Shown one piece after another: positions 15,262 through 24,356 of a stretch of 64,000 nucleotides of DNA (positions within the stretch are counted from its first letter, which is position 1; the number at the start of each line of letters is the position of its first letter). The stretch covers positions 24,135-88,134 of the forward strand of contig SHMW01000005.1 of assembly GCA_008080735.1 (NCBI GenBank). The letters are read 5' to 3'. Made by a program: the position numbers and the translations under genes. Source of the stretch: Promethearchaeota archaeon. GTDB taxonomy: Archaea > Asgardarchaeota > Lokiarchaeia > Sigyniarchaeales > SOKP01. Below the pieces are notes generated by a model. That model did not search any database, had not been told where the DNA came from, and saw only the letters and a program-made list of their open reading frames with translations.

Positions 15262-15771
15262 ATGCCTACGTTGAAAGTTAAGAAACTAGATAAAGATGCA
15301 AAACTGCCTTTTAAGAAATTTCAGACAGATACTGGTTATGATTTAGTGGCTGTCAGTGATCCAGAATTTATTGAAGATAAGGATACCAAGACAACGTTTA
15401 TAGAATATAAAACAGGTATAGCAATTGAAATACCAGAAGGATACTGGGCAGCTATTTTCCCGCGATCTAGTGTTTCTAAGAAAACATTGGTATTAGCTAA
15501 TTCTGTTGGTGTAATAGATGAACAATATCGTGGCGAAGTTAGATTACGATTTAAATTCGTACATAATACAAATTATACCCCAAGTCGAATTGGTAGTGTT
15601 CATAATAGAGATACTATATATACTTCCGATGACAACGGCGAATTGTATAATAAAGGAGACAAAATTGGACAACTAGTTTTCTTTAAGCGTTATGATTTTG
15701 ATATTGAAGAAGTAGAAGAGTTGAATAATACACAACGTGGAGAAGGTGGATTTGGTTCCACAGGAAATTAA
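15262..15771 (+). CDS. dut: dUTPase (trimeric type)
   Basis: 169 residues with all five dUTPase motifs in order: DTGYDLVA, PRSSVSKK, NSVGVIDEQYRGE, KGDKIGQLV, and RGEGGFGSTG at the C-terminus. It hydrolyses dUTP to dUMP, keeping uracil out of phage DNA and feeding dTMP synthesis. A slightly long insert (TPSRIGSVHN region) lies between motifs 3 and 4. It forms a nucleotide-metabolism group with NrdJ and DHFR. Confidence 0.95.
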   Translation: MPTLKVKKLDKDAKLPFKKFQTDTGYDLVAVSDPEFIEDKDTKTTFIEYKTGIAIEIPEGYWAAIFPRSSVSKKTLVLANSVGVIDEQYRGEVRLRFKFVHNTNYTPSRIGSVHNRDTIYTSDDNGELYNKGDKIGQLVFFKRYDFDIEEVEELNNTQRGEGGFGSTGN

Positions 15772-15775
15772 TTAA

Positions 15776-15979
15776 ATGGCAAACATTAGGTATTTTTCTA
15801 AAGAAAATGGACCTTTTGATCGTTTTGACGAAGTAGTTATGATAACTCGTAATGATAATAATTCAGCCATATTTCGCGGTAGAGTTGATGGAAAATTCAC
15901 CGAAAAAACCTGTAATTATAACGAATTAATATTAATTGATCAAGATAAGACAGATGCTCAAATTAAGAGACTTGGTTAA
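15776..15979 (+). CDS. Hypothetical small beta-rich protein
   Basis: 67 residues, with alternating strands (FDEVVMITRNDNNSAIFRG) like a small SH3- or KOW-type barrel. It follows dut by 4 bp and overlaps the next small gene by 26 bp. No family is recognised. Confidence 0.6.
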   Translation: MANIRYFSKENGPFDRFDEVVMITRNDNNSAIFRGRVDGKFTEKTCNYNELILIDQDKTDAQIKRLG

Positions 15980-16163
15980 AATCAAAAGTACAAAACAATT
16001 TGGACAAATAATATATAAAATAAATGGACCCGAAACATTATATTTTATCAATATAGACAGTTCTAACAAATACGAAACATGTTTGGAAAGAGATTTGATT
16101 AAAGCACATGAATCTTCAAAGTTTTTGGGACAAAGCAAAGCAAGTCCGAAAAATACAAAATAA
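15954..16163 (+). CDS. Hypothetical small protein, SH3/KOW-like
   Basis: 69 residues from ATG 15954 (a TTG codon 18 bases earlier is also in frame). LRDLVKIKSTKQFGQIIYK and YFINIDSS look like the strands of a small barrel. It overlaps the previous gene by 26 bp and the glycosyltransferase gene by 56 bp, which lowers certainty, but the composition is protein-like. Confidence 0.5.
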   Translation: MLKLRDLVKIKSTKQFGQIIYKINGPETLYFINIDSSNKYETCLERDLIKAHESSKFLGQSKASPKNTK

Positions 16164-16935
16164 CACTTGGCTTCCTGATAAATATGGGGGAATTACTATA
16201 AAGTCAGGTGTTATATATTGTAACAGTGAAAAAATTATTGAAGCTATAGATATAGCTAATAGTGATAATTCTATAACAAAAATTATAAGCGATAATGGCG
16301 ACCTTGGTATTGAAGAAATTAAAGAAAACACATTTGTTATTAAACGTGCTATAGATACTTTCGGCAAGGTGTTTAACTTTAATAATAAGCTAGGCTTATC
16401 TTGGTATGGTGTAAATCTTAATGTATCAGAAAAAGTTGGTACACCATTACCACTTGGGGTTTTGGACGAACATCTTAAAATAATAGATAAAATAAATAGT
16501 TTTGATAAAAAATCACTGGTTTATTGCAATTTTGACATTAGAACTAATATAACAAATAGAAAACCTATTTTTGACTGGGCTACAAATCAAGATTGGATAG
16601 ACGAAGAATTACCTCCCATTAACATTCCGTGGGAAATATATAAATTGAAATTGTTCGATTATTTTAATAAATTAAGCAGTTATTATTTTACATTAGCACC
16701 ATTCGGATGTGGTTACGATTGTTTTCGTACGTGGGAATCTTTATATTTGGGTGTTATACCTATAGTACAAAAATGCCAGGCTAATAAGTTCTTTGCTAAA
16801 AAACTACCAATATTAATGGTCGAAGATTATAAGGAATTGTCGAAAAATTATCTGGAACAAAAACTTAAAGAATTTTACAACAGGAACGATTATTCAGTAG
16901 ATTATTTAGATATGGATTATTGGTTATATGAATAA
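16108..16935 (+). CDS. Exostosin/GT47-like glycosyltransferase
   Basis: 275 residues. The C-terminal part has the exostosin-family core YYFTLAPFGCGYDCFRTWES, then LYLGVIPIV, matching the family pattern FxLxPxGxGxDxxRxWE(x)nGxIPI. Family members transfer nucleotide sugars (GlcA, GlcNAc, Gal, Xyl) to growing glycans. It opens the glycan island and overlaps the next GT by 8 bp. Donor and acceptor cannot be read from the sequence. Confidence 0.75.
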   Translation: MNLQSFWDKAKQVRKIQNNTWLPDKYGGITIKSGVIYCNSEKIIEAIDIANSDNSITKIISDNGDLGIEEIKENTFVIKRAIDTFGKVFNFNNKLGLSWYGVNLNVSEKVGTPLPLGVLDEHLKIIDKINSFDKKSLVYCNFDIRTNITNRKPIFDWATNQDWIDEELPPINIPWEIYKLKLFDYFNKLSSYYFTLAPFGCGYDCFRTWESLYLGVIPIVQKCQANKFFAKKLPILMVEDYKELSKNYLEQKLKEFYNRNDYSVDYLDMDYWLYE

Positions 16936-17857
16936 TATATGCACACTATCAGATAAAAATTACGCTTTATACGGCTTATGTTTATACGAGTCGTTATTGG
17001 AAACAACCAATAAAGATTTCATGTTACATTATCTATGTTTAGACGATGAAACAATGGATATAATGGACTTACCGCAGATTAAATCATACCATATTAATGA
17101 TTATAAAAAATTTAATGATTTCGAAATATTAAGACAGAACAATAAATCTACTCCCAATGGTCTTTCTAGTTGGCATTTTGCATTAGCATCATACTTTGTT
17201 CATAAATTGATTAATGTCCACCATGTTAATAATTGTTTGTATGTTGATTCTGATATTATGTTTTACAATGATGTATCGAATATAATTTCTGAATGTGATA
17301 AACATAGTGTTGGGTTAATGACACACAAACATATGACGTATCGTAACATACTAAACAAACTTGATGTTGGTTATTATAATGTTGGTTTGGTATTCTTTAA
17401 TAATGACGAATATGGAATTTTTGCTAGTGATTGGTGGAAAAACGTAGTCATCACTCCAAATAATATTTGGCACGATTCATTAGGACAATGTTGGGATCAA
17501 AAATATTTAGAAGGTTTCCATATATTCCTACCAAACAATAGAATATTTGTGATAGATACTATATTCGGACATGGTGCTCCATGGAATTATTCACATTTGA
17601 AATTCGATTATAATAACAATAAACTAAAATGGATAGATGATGTTGGGTGTTTGACAGACCAAACAAATATATACGAACAGGATTTGTATTTTATACACTT
17701 TTCCCATTTTACACCAGATTTTCCTAACGATAAATACAATATGGATCGCAGTGGAGAGTTTTGTAATACTAAAATACAAAATAGACAAGATATAAAATGG
17801 TTTTATGACGATTACTTTGACAAACTGAAGAAGATTAAACAAAAATATGGAATTTGA
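16928..17857 (+). CDS. GT8-like glycosyltransferase
   Basis: 309 residues with a GT-A fold start (NICTLSDKNYALYGLCLYES) and the metal-binding DxD in NCLYVDSDIMF. The pattern of alternating strands, a downstream NVGLVFFNND and the His-rich C-terminal part (FIHFSHFTPDF) resemble GT8 and related retaining enzymes. It overlaps both neighbours slightly, in line with one polycistronic unit. Confidence 0.75.
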   Translation: MNNICTLSDKNYALYGLCLYESLLETTNKDFMLHYLCLDDETMDIMDLPQIKSYHINDYKKFNDFEILRQNNKSTPNGLSSWHFALASYFVHKLINVHHVNNCLYVDSDIMFYNDVSNIISECDKHSVGLMTHKHMTYRNILNKLDVGYYNVGLVFFNNDEYGIFASDWWKNVVITPNNIWHDSLGQCWDQKYLEGFHIFLPNNRIFVIDTIFGHGAPWNYSHLKFDYNNNKLKWIDDVGCLTDQTNIYEQDLYFIHFSHFTPDFPNDKYNMDRSGEFCNTKIQNRQDIKWFYDDYFDKLKKIKQKYGI

Positions 17858-17859
17858 TA

Positions 17860-18753
17860 ATGCCTAAAATCGCTTTTGGAATGATAGTTTTTAATGGCAA
17901 CTATGTATTAAAAGAATGTCTAGAATCAATATATCCTTTTGCTAATCAAATACTTATAAGCGAAGGGCCGGTGTCATATTGGCAAAGAAAAGGATATACA
18001 ACATCTGTTGACGGCACTAACGATGTATTGCATGAGTTTTATGATCCAGACAATAAAATAAAGATTGTTCATGGACAGTTTGAAGAAAAAGACGAACAGT
18101 GTAATGCTTATATGAAACACCTAAAAGATGAAAATGAATTTATCTGGAATATTGATAGTGATGAAGTGTTTAAAAATACAGATATGTGGACAATTTGCAA
18201 ATTATTGGATGAGTATCCTATTACTTCTGTAGGATTTAAAAGTTATTCGTTTTATGGTGGTTTTGATAATTATCTAACTGGATTTGAAGAAGCACATGAA
18301 TTCATGCGAATCAGACGCATTTATCCCGGTTCATATTGGGCTACACATCGTCCTCCAACCATTGCACATAAGATTAAAAACGTACAACCAGAAAGACATT
18401 TATCTAGCGATGTGTTATGGAAACAATGTCACATACGAATGTATCATTATAGCTATGTGTTTCCTAGACAGGTTAAAGAAAAGGTTTCATATTACAAATC
18501 TGACATAAGTAAAGACAACTGTATTGATAATTATTTTGAAAATATATATTTGCCATGGGTTAATGGAACTGATCAAGATAAAAAAAATATAGAGGAACAA
18601 TGGGAAGGTGTCCATGAATTTAAACCTAAATACCGTGGCGAATGTTATACTGCCAAATTTGACAATACACATCCCGATGTGATTGTTAAAAACATAGAAG
18701 ATTTAAAAACCAAATACGAAAATCAATTAAATGACTTGGCAAAACGGAATTAA
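17860..18753 (+). CDS. GT2-like glycosyltransferase
   Basis: 297 residues from ATG 17860 (a TTG two codons earlier is possible). The opening IAFGMIVFNGNYVLKECLES is the typical GT2 start, and FIWNIDSDEVF holds the DxD metal site. The central and C-terminal region has many aromatic and His residues (HIRMYHYSYVFPRQVKEK), common in this subgroup. It overlaps the next gene by 23 bp. Substrate unknown. Confidence 0.8.
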   Translation: MPKIAFGMIVFNGNYVLKECLESIYPFANQILISEGPVSYWQRKGYTTSVDGTNDVLHEFYDPDNKIKIVHGQFEEKDEQCNAYMKHLKDENEFIWNIDSDEVFKNTDMWTICKLLDEYPITSVGFKSYSFYGGFDNYLTGFEEAHEFMRIRRIYPGSYWATHRPPTIAHKIKNVQPERHLSSDVLWKQCHIRMYHYSYVFPRQVKEKVSYYKSDISKDNCIDNYFENIYLPWVNGTDQDKKNIEEQWEGVHEFKPKYRGECYTAKFDNTHPDVIVKNIEDLKTKYENQLNDLAKRN

Positions 18754-19960
18754 GGGATTTCAGGAACAACTTAACCGCAACATTTCTGAGTTAAACAACG
18801 GTCAATATCCACCACACTGGATTCATTTTTTGCAGTATGTGGATAAAATAAAACACAAGATCAAACGTGTTGTAGACTTGGGCTGTGGTGTTGGAATATA
18901 TAAACCTTTACTAGAACGTCACTATCCAGAATTAGAATATATTGGTATAGATTTTGCACCAGAAGCAATTAAAATTGCTAAAAATCAATGGAACGCACCA
19001 AATAGTTTTAAACAATTAGATATATTTGATTTAGAAAAAGACTTTTTTAGATTAACAGATGTAGTAGTTTTGAATGGTATTTTAGATATCATGGAAGATA
19101 GTCTAAAATTAACTAAATTTATATTTGAATTTAATTTACTACATCTTATATTGCAAAGAGTTCATATAACCGATGGTCCTACAGAATGTGACAAATATCA
19201 AGCGTATTCAGATATAGAATCGTATGACTGTAAAGTTAATAAAAATGCATTCGAATCGTTATTAGAAGAATATTGTTACAAATATGAAAAACAACAAGTA
19301 ATAGATCATTACAACTATTTACTAACTAGTAATAAACAATTAGCATTTATACATTTACCTAAGACCGCCGGAACTTTTATAGGCGAATTGGCTAAATTAA
19401 ACAACAGTATGCATATACATGGCCATAAATCTATTAGGGATATAGACAAGCCATATAAATACATTAATATAGGGTTTGTTAGAAATCCATGGGATTGGCA
19501 TGTTTCTAGGTATTTTTATTTATGCCAGCGTGTAGATAATGTATCAAACAGGAAAATATTAGAACAAGGTATATCTATTAATAATGATTATGGACTTTCA
19601 TCAATCGAGCTAAGAGAAAAATATCCAACTTTGTGCGATTATATCTGCAATTACAAAAGCTCTATGTCAAATAGATTTTGGATGTCTGATATATATAATT
19701 ATATGTTCTATGATCTGGATCGTAAATATTACATAGATTTTATAGGAAAGATAGAAAACCTAAACGAAGACTTGTCATATATATATAAACACCTTGATAT
19801 AGAATTACCAGAACCAACGCCTTATATAAAAGAAAACTGCACAAACAAAAGTAAACATGAGCATTATTCTGTTTATTATGACGATAAATTAATAGATATG
19901 ATATACAATAAAGAGTTCGATATAATTGATAGATACGGATATACATTTGAAAGGCCATAA
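18731..19960 (+). CDS. Methyltransferase-sulfotransferase fusion protein
   Basis: 409 residues with two catalytic domains. Residues 1-190 form a class I SAM methyltransferase: VVDLGCGVGIYKPLL is motif I, followed by YIGIDFAPEAI. Residues 200-409 form a sulfotransferase: HLPKTAGTFIGELA (208 on) is the PAPS 5'-phosphosulfate loop and FVRNPWDWHVSRYF (Arg251) the 3'-phosphate site. One chain could thus methylate and sulfate the same glycan. The frame is continuous through the junction with no sign of a frameshift. I do not know a described phage enzyme with this pairing. Confidence 0.85.
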   Translation: MTWQNGIKGFQEQLNRNISELNNGQYPPHWIHFLQYVDKIKHKIKRVVDLGCGVGIYKPLLERHYPELEYIGIDFAPEAIKIAKNQWNAPNSFKQLDIFDLEKDFFRLTDVVVLNGILDIMEDSLKLTKFIFEFNLLHLILQRVHITDGPTECDKYQAYSDIESYDCKVNKNAFESLLEEYCYKYEKQQVIDHYNYLLTSNKQLAFIHLPKTAGTFIGELAKLNNSMHIHGHKSIRDIDKPYKYINIGFVRNPWDWHVSRYFYLCQRVDNVSNRKILEQGISINNDYGLSSIELREKYPTLCDYICNYKSSMSNRFWMSDIYNYMFYDLDRKYYIDFIGKIENLNEDLSYIYKHLDIELPEPTPYIKENCTNKSKHEHYSVYYDDKLIDMIYNKEFDIIDRYGYTFERP

Positions 19961-19961
19961 A

Positions 19962-20948
19962 ATGCGAGCTTTAGTTGCAGGTGCAGGTGGTTTTATAGGT
20001 GGTCATTTGGTCAAGTCTTTACTGGACGATGGCTATGAAGTTCTAGGTGTTGATATCAAACCAATAGAAGATTGGCATCAAGTCCACGATAATTCGCTCA
20101 ATATATATAACACAGATCTTAGATCAATATATTATTGTAATGAAGTAACAAAGAATATAGACGAATGCTACAACTTAGCATGTGACATGGGTGGTATGGG
20201 TTTTATTGAAAATAATAAAGCTCAGTGTATGATTTCAGTATTAATAAACACGCATTTATTAATTTCAGGAACGACCAACGGCGTATCGAAACATTTTTTC
20301 AGTTCTTCAGCCTGTGTTTATGCTGCTGACAAACAAATTAAAGATGGCTATGATGTTTCGCCTTTGAAAGAATCAGATGCATATCCTGCTATGCCAGAAG
20401 ATGGCTATGGATGGGAAAAGCTGTTCTCCGAAAGAATGTGTCGTCATTTTACCGAAGATTTTAATTTGGATACTCGTGTTGCTAGATTTCACAATGTTTA
20501 TGGTCCATATGGCACTTGGACAGGAGGAAGGGAAAAGGCTCCAGCCGCTATATGTCGTAAAGTGATAGAAGCTAAAAAGAATGGAACTAATGAAATTGAA
20601 ATATGGGGAGACGGCAATCAAGCAAGAACATTTACCTATATTACAGACTGCATATATGGTATCAGACAACTAATGAAGTTGGAGAAGAACAATCCTATCG
20701 AACCTATCAATATAGGATCTTCAGAATTAGTAACAATTAATGATTTAGTTTCTATAGTGGAAGAAATAGCGGGAATTACATTAGATAGAAATTATATTTT
20801 AGATGCCCCAAAGGGTGTTCCCGGTAGAAGTAGTAATAACAATTTGATAAAAGAAAAATTAGGATGGGAACCATCCGTATCGCTTAAACAAGGTATGGAA
20901 GAAACTTATAAGTGGATTGAACAGGAATATGATAGAAATACATTATAA
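19962..20948 (+). CDS. GDP-mannose 3,5-epimerase-like SDR enzyme
   Basis: 328 residues from ATG 19962 (an upstream in-frame start would only extend it into the previous gene). Extended SDR: AGAGGFIGGHLVKSLL binds NAD, SSACVYAADKQ holds the active-site Ser/Cys, and Tyr149-GWE-Lys153 is the YxxxK pair. FHNVYGPYGTWTGGREKAP is nearly the exact sequence seen in plant and bacterial GDP-mannose 3,5-epimerases. Those convert GDP-mannose to GDP-L-galactose and GDP-L-gulose. It would supply an unusual L-sugar to the neighbouring transferases. Confidence 0.85.
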   Translation: MRALVAGAGGFIGGHLVKSLLDDGYEVLGVDIKPIEDWHQVHDNSLNIYNTDLRSIYYCNEVTKNIDECYNLACDMGGMGFIENNKAQCMISVLINTHLLISGTTNGVSKHFFSSSACVYAADKQIKDGYDVSPLKESDAYPAMPEDGYGWEKLFSERMCRHFTEDFNLDTRVARFHNVYGPYGTWTGGREKAPAAICRKVIEAKKNGTNEIEIWGDGNQARTFTYITDCIYGIRQLMKLEKNNPIEPINIGSSELVTINDLVSIVEEIAGITLDRNYILDAPKGVPGRSSNNNLIKEKLGWEPSVSLKQGMEETYKWIEQEYDRNTL

Positions 20949-21732
20949 AGGCAGGCTTGGTAATAATATATTTCAATACTGTTTAGGTAGAATTATAGCA
21001 TTAAGATTTGGATATGCTGTAAAAATTTCTAATGGCCAGCATTTAAATATAATGCCAGAAATAGACGGTAAGAAAGTATCTCATCCTGTCGATCTTATTG
21101 GCAATAAAAATCATTATGTTATTATTAATGGCGATCATGACAGAAAATTTGTGTTGTCAGGATTTTATCAACGATATGAGTATTACAAAGATTATAAAGA
21201 TAGTATTAAAAATTGGATCAAGTTACCTAGTGTAGATATAGATTTGCCCGATAAAGACGATTTAGTTCTACATGTTCGTGGTGGTGATCTGTGGGGCAAC
21301 AAGAATCATCCTGTTAATGAACATCACACTCCTGCTCCATACTTTTATTATAAACAAATAATTGAGAATTTTAAAGGTAATAATATTTATATTGTTACTG
21401 AAAAATCCGATGATATTGTTATAAAGAAGATTCAGGATAATTTTAACTGTAAGGTTATTTCTAGATCTCCGATAGAAGATTTTATATTTATGATGAACGC
21501 CAGTGAAATCGCTTTGTCTGTAAGTACTTTATCTTGGTGGGCCGCTTGGTTGTCGAATGCATACAAGGTACACTTTCCTAAGTTTGGCATGTGGCATCCA
21601 GATACAGGCAGTGATGTTGACCTACATGTTGACGAATCGCGATATGTTTACCATGAGATTGGCAAAATGAATACTTGGTCAGCATCTGAAGAACAAAAGC
21701 GAATGATTTTAAGTGATAATAATGAATTTTAA
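20929..21732 (+). CDS. GT11-like glycosyltransferase (alpha-1,2-fucosyltransferase type)
   Basis: 267 residues from ATG 20929, overlapping the epimerase gene by 20 bp. GRLGNNIFQYCLGRIIALRF is the GT11 N-terminal signature and LVLHVRGGDLWG the GDP-binding HxRxGD-type motif. GT11 enzymes transfer L-fucose from GDP-fucose. Because the preceding gene makes a GDP-L-galactose-type donor (6-hydroxy-L-fucose), that may be the true substrate here; this is inference from context. Confidence 0.8.
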   Translation: MIEIHYKGRLGNNIFQYCLGRIIALRFGYAVKISNGQHLNIMPEIDGKKVSHPVDLIGNKNHYVIINGDHDRKFVLSGFYQRYEYYKDYKDSIKNWIKLPSVDIDLPDKDDLVLHVRGGDLWGNKNHPVNEHHTPAPYFYYKQIIENFKGNNIYIVTEKSDDIVIKKIQDNFNCKVISRSPIEDFIFMMNASEIALSVSTLSWWAAWLSNAYKVHFPKFGMWHPDTGSDVDLHVDESRYVYHEIGKMNTWSASEEQKRMILSDNNEF

Positions 21733-22396
21733 TATAGCCAACAATTGCCAAATAGAACCACATAAGTTTTTAGATGATTTATATATGTTGGTCGAAACTC
21801 ATGGAGATAAATCTTTTGTTGATGTGGGTGCCTATGATGGTATAGATGGGTCTAACACCAGTTGCTTAGCAGAAAAATATTGGCCAGGATTGATGATAGA
21901 AGCAAATAAACAATCGTATAATAAATGCAAGCAATTGTATAAAGATTTTCCCGATATAAATGTTATCAACACAGCTATATCTAACAAAAGACAAAAGTTG
22001 GATATGACACTATCCGGTCCAATGTCTACACTTGCCATTGATAATCAACCGTTGATGAATAGAGTTAAACAACGTAAATTTTCTTTAGCCAAAGTTCAGT
22101 GTCAAACGCTTGATGATGTTTTATATGAATATGAATACGAAAAAATTGGTGTTTTATCGGTAGATGTCGAAGGTTATGAATATAAAGTTTTAGAAGGATT
22201 CGATATACAAAAATTCAGACCGTCTTTATGTATAATTGAATGTCACGAAGGTACAAACCCTTCTACACAAGAAATTTCCGAGTTTTACCAAAAAGAGTTG
22301 GTTGACAACATAAACAAATACTTTGCAAAAAATGATTATAGTAAGATTTATTGTGATCATATTAATAATATTTATATAGATGAATATATACGATAA
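21722..22396 (+). CDS. FkbM-family methyltransferase (first of two)
   Basis: 224 residues from ATG 21722. FVDVGAYDGIDGSNTSCLAE is the SAM-binding motif I, GLMIEANKQ motif II, and IGVLSVDVEGYEYKVLEGF the FkbM signature D(V/I)EG(Y/F)E. FkbM enzymes O-methylate sugars and polyketides. It overlaps the GT11 gene by 11 bp and the second FkbM gene by 17 bp. O-methylation of the phage glycan is the likely role. Confidence 0.85.
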   Translation: MNFNIANNCQIEPHKFLDDLYMLVETHGDKSFVDVGAYDGIDGSNTSCLAEKYWPGLMIEANKQSYNKCKQLYKDFPDINVINTAISNKRQKLDMTLSGPMSTLAIDNQPLMNRVKQRKFSLAKVQCQTLDDVLYEYEYEKIGVLSVDVEGYEYKVLEGFDIQKFRPSLCIIECHEGTNPSTQEISEFYQKELVDNINKYFAKNDYSKIYCDHINNIYIDEYIR

Positions 22397-23006
22397 GCTA
22401 AAATTAATATTACCGTCAGAAGATGCTGTCATTATAGAAATAGGAATGCATTATGGAGAAGATACGTTGCGTATCTTGGACATTGTAGATTCTTGCTCAT
22501 ACTATGGCTTTGAGCCAGATCCAAGAAATATAAAAAAAATACAAAAACTAGGAATAGACAAGAAAATAAAATTTTATCCAATCGCTGTTTCTAACTTTGT
22601 TGGTAATACTACAATGTTTCTTTCGTCGGGATCCCTTCATATTAATGACAACTGGACGGGATCTTCTTCAATACTTCAACCAAAAGAACATATACAACAT
22701 TTCCCATGGTGTAAATTTAATGAATGTGTAGATGTACACACCACTACATTAGATTGTTTTACCAAAGATAATAATATAAATTTCGTAGATTTTATCTGGA
22801 TGGACGCCCAAGGTGCCGAATATAAAATATTGTCTAAAGGTAAAGAAACCTTACAAAATACTAAATATTTATACTTTGAATATTATAATAGTGAAATGTA
22901 TTCTGGACAAAAAACATTGACAGAAATATTATACTCACTTGGAAATAATTGGGAAATTATTAAACAATATCCATCTGATATACTGCTGAAAAACACTAAA
23001 TTATGA
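22380..23006 (+). CDS. FkbM-family methyltransferase (second of two)
   Basis: 208 residues. IIEIGMHYGEDTLRIL is motif I, YYGFEPDPRNI motif II, and VDFIWMDAQGAEYKILSKGK the FkbM signature with DAQG for DVEG. Clearly diverged from its neighbour, so not a recent duplication; it may methylate a different position. It overlaps the aminotransferase gene by 4 bp. Confidence 0.85.
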   Translation: MNIYDKLKLILPSEDAVIIEIGMHYGEDTLRILDIVDSCSYYGFEPDPRNIKKIQKLGIDKKIKFYPIAVSNFVGNTTMFLSSGSLHINDNWTGSSSILQPKEHIQHFPWCKFNECVDVHTTTLDCFTKDNNINFVDFIWMDAQGAEYKILSKGKETLQNTKYLYFEYYNSEMYSGQKTLTEILYSLGNNWEIIKQYPSDILLKNTKL

Positions 23007-23977
23007 AGAAAATTGATTTATTTAAAGTTAACAATTATTCATTAACACCAATGACTTATGATCATTTGCTACATGGATCTGTAGTTAAAGAGTTTGAACA
23101 AAAGATAGCAAGTTTTGTAGGTGCCAAATATGCTGTTGCACTTAATAGTGCTACGTCTGCCATCTTTCTATCAATGAAAATTTTGTCTCCAGATACAGCC
23201 ATTATTCCAAGTATGATTCCACCAGTAGTACCAAATGCTATACGTAATGCTGGTTGTAATGTTATATTTAATATTAACGATATCAATTGGGTTGGTGGTC
23301 CATACAGAATCAAATTTACTGGTAGAAACGAACAGTTTAGACTGATAGACTCGGCACAACATATTAGTAAAAATCAATATATATCAAGTTATAATTCTTC
23401 CAAAGATGATGTTGCTATAGTCTATAGTTTTTATCCAACCAAGCCCATTGGAGGTATAGATGGTGGTATTATTGTTTCTGACAATAAAGGATTTATCGAT
23501 AAAGTTAGGATGATGGCATATAACGGCATGGATCATAGTGATAATAGTTGGGATAGAGAACCAATAGATTATGGTTGGAAAATGTATATGAGTTCTACAC
23601 AAGCAGATTTTGCACTTAGAAGTTTTTACGATTTTAAACACAACATTGTTAAATTAGATTATATTCGACAACTCTATAATAAATTATTTAGGATTAATAA
23701 CTATAGTTATCATTTATATAGGATTCGTGTCTATAACAATATTGATTTTATAAAATATGCAAACAAAAATCAGATAACATGTGGTATACATTATAAATAC
23801 TGCCATAAACAAAATATATATAAACAGCCTGGGTTTTCCACAGTTGGAACTGACGATAATTTAGACGAAACATTCGTAAGTATTCCTTTCCATGTTGGTA
23901 TGAATGACGATCAGGTGAATTATATAGGTGATAAATATTATGAATATATGCAAGATAAGAAATCCACAAAGTCTTAA
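23003..23977 (+). CDS. DegT/DnrJ/EryC1-type sugar aminotransferase
   Basis: 324 residues. PLP-dependent sugar aminotransferase: GAKYAVALNSATSAIFLSM binds the cofactor phosphate, and Lys147 in FYPTKPIGGIDGGII is the Schiff-base lysine. Such enzymes aminate a keto-sugar nucleotide using glutamate. The next gene is a QdtA/FdtA-like ketoisomerase, the usual partner for 3-amino-3,6-dideoxy sugars (Fuc3N, Qui3N). The protein is a little shorter than the usual 360-380 residues. Confidence 0.88.
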   Translation: MKKIDLFKVNNYSLTPMTYDHLLHGSVVKEFEQKIASFVGAKYAVALNSATSAIFLSMKILSPDTAIIPSMIPPVVPNAIRNAGCNVIFNINDINWVGGPYRIKFTGRNEQFRLIDSAQHISKNQYISSYNSSKDDVAIVYSFYPTKPIGGIDGGIIVSDNKGFIDKVRMMAYNGMDHSDNSWDREPIDYGWKMYMSSTQADFALRSFYDFKHNIVKLDYIRQLYNKLFRINNYSYHLYRIRVYNNIDFIKYANKNQITCGIHYKYCHKQNIYKQPGFSTVGTDDNLDETFVSIPFHVGMNDDQVNYIGDKYYEYMQDKKSTKS

Positions 23978-24356
23978 AACATTCATCGATCGTGATGGTC
24001 GGCTAACACCAGTTGAATTTTACGATGTACCGTTTAAACCTAAACGTATGTTCTATGTTACCAATGTGCCTAAAAATGATATACGCGGAGGACACGCACA
24101 TTATGAAACACAACAACTGCTGATATGTATTGACGGTAGGATAGGTGTCATGTTGTTTGATGGATATAATGAACATTATACCGTAATAGAAAAAGACGAA
24201 GCGGTATTTGTAGATAAAATGATATGGGATTCTCAAATATTTTTGACAGGTAACGATGTTATGGTATCTTTATGTTCTACCAATTATGACAAAAACGATT
24301 ATATTGAGAATAAGGAACAATTTATAAAATTAGTTAAGGATAAGTCATATGAATGA
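23940..24356 (+). CDS. QdtA/FdtA-like sugar 3,4-ketoisomerase (WxcM-type cupin)
   Basis: 138 residues from ATG 23940, overlapping the aminotransferase gene by 38 bp. Cupin with the family motifs RGGHAHYETQQLLICIDG, an aromatic-acidic stretch ending in KMIWDSQIF, and CSTNYDKNDYI near the end. Family members move a keto group from C4 to C3 of dTDP-6-deoxy-hexoses before transamination. With the upstream aminotransferase this makes a two-step route to a 3-amino-deoxy sugar, provided the host supplies dTDP-4-keto-6-deoxyglucose. Confidence 0.85.
   Translation: MNICKIRNPQSLKTFIDRDGRLTPVEFYDVPFKPKRMFYVTNVPKNDIRGGHAHYETQQLLICIDGRIGVMLFDGYNEHYTVIEKDEAVFVDKMIWDSQIFLTGNDVMVSLCSTNYDKNDYIENKEQFIKLVKDKSYE

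Noticed and set aside
19740..24236. Minus-strand ORFs under the glycan island
   Set aside because: Each lies antisense to a gene with clear family motifs and is rich in Ile, Tyr and Phe, as expected for the complement of AT-rich coding DNA.
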